A stretch of 8,159 nucleotides of DNA. Source: Bacteroidota bacterium (GTDB lineage Bacteria; Bacteroidota; Bacteroidia; Flavobacteriales_D; Crocinitomicaceae). This document shows positions 6,222 through 8,159 of the stretch, piece by piece; within the stretch, counting starts at the first letter, position 1, and every line of letters starts with the position of its first letter. Position numbers and translations under genes: made by a program. The DNA is taken from NCBI GenBank assembly GCA_016866375.1, contig VGMK01000084.1:1-8159 (forward strand). Direction: 5' to 3'. The notes under the pieces are model-generated. The model was given only the letters and a program-made list of their open reading frames with translations. It had not been told where the DNA came from and searched no databases.

Positions 6222-7286
6222 TTAAACAAGATAAAAGAACGTAAATACAAATACCCAAACTAAATCTACAAAGTGCCAATACAAACCTGTCTTTTCAACC
6301 ATTTCGTAGTGCCCTCTTTTATGGTAAGTTCCAAGGATAACTCCTATGAGAATGATAATATTAATCACTACACCAGAGAAGACGTGAAACCCATGAAAAC
6401 CAGTGATAAAATAAAAAAATTGTGCATATTGTTGTGGGCCGTATTCATTTAAGCCAAACTGATCATCGCCAAAAAATTTAGCGCCGAAGATGACCCGATT
6501 TTCAGCACCAGAAGTTAATGCCTCATAGTATTTTTTTTGTGCCTCAGCCCCTTCGTAACGTTTACCTATATTTTCCGGGTTTGCATCTTTCTTAATGATT
6601 AAAGTAAGATCCTCATCCACTTTTTTACTCACGTTTGCAACTGATCCGTCTTCTAATTGTATTTGCAGCAGATCGTTGTGCATGTGTAGGTGTCCTGATT
6701 CGGCAGCATGCTGAAATTGATGCATCAAATCTTCTTTAATCTCTGTCCCAACTTTGTGTTCTTTTCCACCTTTAGTAACGGTGAATTTTTCAATTTCACC
6801 AAAATGCCCTTGCACTATCGCTTGTGAGCCATCCGCTAACTCCACCTTTCCAAACTCAGAACCGTGCGTAAAGTGGTACCACTCCCATGCCTGAGAACCC
6901 AAAAAGAAAAACCCTCCGATAATGGTGGCAATCATCCATTTAATTACACCCTTTTTGTCCATCCTGTGCCCTGCTTCAACCGCCAATACCATGGTGACAG
7001 AGGAAACGATAAGTATAAAGGTCATGAGCGCCACATAAATTAAAGGGTAACCATGACCTAAAAAAGGCAGTGAATTGAATGTTTCTTCACCTATGGGCCA
7101 CAACTCTGTTCCGGAAACACTCACATCATGTCTTGTAAATCCGTAGGAAACCAGTAAGCCCCCAAAAGTTAGTGCATCTGATACCAAAAAGAACCACATC
7201 ATTAACTTACCGTAACTTGTCTGAAATGGAGATTCTTTACCTCCCCACAAGGTTTTAGAATCTAGTTGTGCAGATGTTCCTGCCAT
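6222..7286 (-). CDS. ctaE: Cytochrome c oxidase subunit III with large periplasmic insertion
   Basis: Subunit III binds the catalytic subunit I and supports proton uptake and stability in aa3-type oxidases. The protein has 354 residues, far longer than the roughly 200-270 usual for bacterial forms. Five predicted helices (about 26-50, 80-104, 115-136, 288-316 and 333-353) match the short five-helix form. Core motifs are MMWFFLVSDALTF (29-41), GSQAWEWYHF (130-139, with the conserved Gln and Glu), TGFHGFHVFSG (295-305) and YWHFVDLVWVFVF (336-348). Between helices 3 and 4 lies a soluble insertion (about 141-284), which standard subunit III topology puts in the periplasm. It is described separately. 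The ATG at 7286 gives a normal N-terminus, and the gene begins 22 bases after the subunit III-like gene. Related Bacteroidota proteins may carry similar extensions; this needs an alignment. Confidence 0.95.
   Translation of the reverse strand: MAGTSAQLDSKTLWGGKESPFQTSYGKLMMWFFLVSDALTFGGLLVSYGFTRHDVSVSGTELWPIGEETFNSLPFLGHGYPLIYVALMTFILIVSSVTMVLAVEAGHRMDKKGVIKWMIATIIGGFFFLGSQAWEWYHFTHGSEFGKVELADGSQAIVQGHFGEIEKFTVTKGGKEHKVGTEIKEDLMHQFQHAAESGHLHMHNDLLQIQLEDGSVANVSKKVDEDLTLIIKKDANPENIGKRYEGAEAQKKYYEALTSGAENRVIFGAKFFGDDQFGLNEYGPQQYAQFFYFITGFHGFHVFSGVVINIIILIGVILGTYHKRGHYEMVEKTGLYWHFVDLVWVFVFTFFYLV
6435..6866 (-). other. Soluble insertion in subunit III with two weak repeats and a His/Met cluster
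   Basis: About 144 residues (141-284) separate helices 3 and 4, where ordinary subunit III has a short loop. Two halves look related: VELADGSQAIV (148-158) and IQLEDGSVANV (209-219) sit 61 residues apart, each followed by a charged beta-like stretch and an alpha-like stretch with paired aromatics. Between them is MHQFQHAAESGHLHMH (188-203), with five His and two Met. The repeat relation is judged by eye and is weak outside the DGS motif. Confidence 0.55.
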
Positions 7287-7308
7287 AGTTTGTCAATTTT
7301 TTGCAAGT

Positions 7309-8159
7309 TTAATGAATATAAATCAAAAACACTAACAAATAAACCCATAAAAGGCCTAAAAAGTGCCAAAAAATTGCGCCTGTCCGCAGGGATAAATGAT
7401 TATTAGAATTGAATTTCCCTGAAAATGAGTAAATTGACATTTTTAAGAGATATATCATGGCAATTGCAATATGCAGTAAATGCGCCAAGGTTATCAAATA
7501 TAAGAAAGAGGATGCCATATCCGGAGATTTGGACTTTTCAATTTGACTACTTGTTAATGGTTTGCCATTTTTAATTAATCGGCCTTTTGAGTAATCTAAT
7601 TTTTCTCCTTTGTAATAAATATCGAAATCTTCTCCGATTTTACCTTTTACAAAAAAATGCCCCCTATCCTCTCGGATGTTTTCTGACAATTTTTTTAGAT
7701 GGAGGTTTTCTGAGGGTGAAAGAGGTTTATTTTCTGCCGCGTTGTAAAGAATATTGTTGTCAATTTTTAGGGGCTTTTTATCACAGTAAATCTCAAAGCG
7801 ATCGTTGGGCACGGTCAATTTCATTGGTTCTCGAATATTGGAGACGATGAATTGGGAGGTAAATTCTTTGAGTAGGGCTAGTTCTGAATCCGACATTTTT
7901 TTACCGTCTAATAAATAGTTATTTCCGTCAACACTCACCTTTTTTCCGTCCAAAGAAAATTCAACATGATCTCCGTATTTCCCATCAACAACCATAATTG
8001 TCCCCGACGAAAAGTACAAACCTTTGTCAATCAGTTCTCCGTAGCCTTTGAATTGAAAAAATATGAAGAGACCCCCCAATAGCGTTGTTAAACCCATTAA
8101 AGATTTGAGAAGCACTTGCTTATTTTGTTTTGCAGAACGAATAGCTAGAATATAAGTGA
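7309..8159 (-). CDS. Haem-copper oxidase subunit III-like protein with triple-repeat insertion (partial at right edge)
   Basis: The frame is open to the right edge. A GTG at 8115 looks like a possible start, but the codons above it (TYILAIRSAKQNKQ) continue the subunit III pattern, so the true start and one or two helices lie outside. There are 282 visible residues. Counting the GTG-encoded Val as residue 1, a helix at about 4-22 ends in FQFKGYGEL, matching the Gln-containing helix of subunit III. A soluble insertion (37-199) follows. Two C-terminal helices carry SFLYLITLAHLLH (203-215) and WHFLGLLWVYLL (250-261), the counterparts of TGFHGFH and WHFVDLVWVF in the next gene. The His pair is kept, but the conserved glycines and the Asp are lost. 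It is a divergent second subunit III, common in Bacteroidota oxidase operons. The insertion is the unusual part. Confidence 0.88.
   Translation of the reverse strand, partial: TYILAIRSAKQNKQVLLKSLMGLTTLLGGLFIFFQFKGYGELIDKGLYFSSGTIMVVDGKYGDHVEFSLDGKKVSVDGNNYLLDGKKMSDSELALLKEFTSQFIVSNIREPMKLTVPNDRFEIYCDKKPLKIDNNILYNAAENKPLSPSENLHLKKLSENIREDRGHFFVKGKIGEDFDIYYKGEKLDYSKGRLIKNGKPLTSSQIEKSKSPDMASSFLYLITLAHLLHIAIAMIYLLKMSIYSFSGKFNSNNHLSLRTGAIFWHFLGLLWVYLLVFLIYIH
7525..7644 (-). repeat. Protein-level repeat unit 3
   Basis: Residues 158-197. The core reads GKIGEDFDIYYKGEKLD, then IKNGKPLTSSQ. It is followed directly by the membrane helix, so its C-terminal helix may act as a linker. Confidence 0.58.
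7687..7815 (-). repeat. Protein-level repeat unit 2
   Basis: Residues 101-143. The core reads NDRFEIYCDKKPLKID, then ENKPLSPSE. It carries a three-residue insertion before the ENKPL turn relative to units 1 and 3, and the only Cys of the insertion (C111). The glycines of the turns are replaced. Confidence 0.55.
7861..7983 (-). repeat. Protein-level repeat unit 1
   Basis: Residues 45-85. The core reads GKYGDHVEFSLDGKKV, then NNYLLDGKKMSDSE. It is the best-preserved unit, with three DGK turns. It aligns with unit 2 by V51-F107 and with unit 3 by V51-F164. Confidence 0.6.

Larger units (their letters stand above)
7519..8007 (-). other. Soluble insertion with three tandem degenerate repeats in the subunit III-like protein
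   Basis: Residues 37-199 (GTG-encoded Val = 1) replace a loop of roughly ten residues in ordinary members. Three units align with a period of 56-57 residues, each of the form G-K-x-G-[DE]-x-phi-[DE]-phi, then a [DK]-G-K/E-K turn, two short beta-like strands, an N/D-G-K turn and a polar helix starting M/L-[ST]. The composition is Lys, Asp and Gly rich. By standard topology this lies in the periplasm. I recognise no named domain. Confidence 0.65.

Noticed and set aside
7587..7850. 87-codon open frame on the plus strand
   Set aside because: It is antisense to the repeat insertion of the subunit III-like gene and has no recognisable domain or start signal.
8113..8115. GTG as a start for the subunit III-like gene
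   Set aside because: The frame stays open to the right edge with subunit III-like residues, and a start here would leave only three helices.
1..8159. A dedicated defence, mobile or secretion system
   Set aside because: I found no transposase, integrase, nuclease, toxin, CRISPR repeat or tRNA-linked attachment site on either strand. All genes fit housekeeping or respiratory roles.

Overview
The window looks like a chromosomal segment from an AT-rich member of the Bacteroidota, probably a Cytophagia-type aerobe. The evidence is the style of the MutS sequence, tight gene spacing with almost no Shine-Dalgarno sites, a TAnnTTTG-type promoter element, a bacilliredoxin, and an aerobic oxidase operon in the usual Bacteroidota order (subunit III-like, subunit III, subunit IV, SCO, SCO, DUF420). 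The assignment rests on recognition by eye; no search was run.

Left half, plus strand. The window opens inside mutS, whose N-terminal mismatch-recognition part lies off the left edge. mutS is followed, with a 4-base overlap and then a 1-base gap, by a DUF4442 (hot-dog fold) protein and a lipoprotein that resembles ferric-iron periplasmic binding proteins but lacks their tyrosine pair and has no transporter genes beside it. A BrxA/BrxB-type bacilliredoxin follows, with its own likely promoter and a perfect 6+6 inverted repeat between the promoter elements.

Right half, minus strand, converging on the left half at about 3854-3933. This is the downstream part of a haem-copper (cytochrome c) oxidase operon. 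In order of transcription it encodes a subunit III-like protein that runs off the right edge, subunit III, subunit IV, two SCO-type copper/thiol assembly proteins and a DUF420 assembly protein. Subunits I and II and haem O synthase are expected to the right of the window but are not seen. The genes overlap or are separated by at most 22 bases, so they are probably one transcript.

The most unusual content is in the oxidase genes. Both subunit III paralogues carry a large soluble insertion (about 145 and 165 residues) at the same loop, predicted to face the periplasm. The subunit III-like protein's insertion contains three degenerate repeats of about 56 residues. The other insertion appears to contain two weak repeats of about 61 residues and a His/Met cluster. 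The DUF420 protein also has an EF-hand-like acidic loop between two membrane helices. No mobile element, CRISPR array, RNA gene or defence system is visible, and no stretch over 300 bases lacks a gene.
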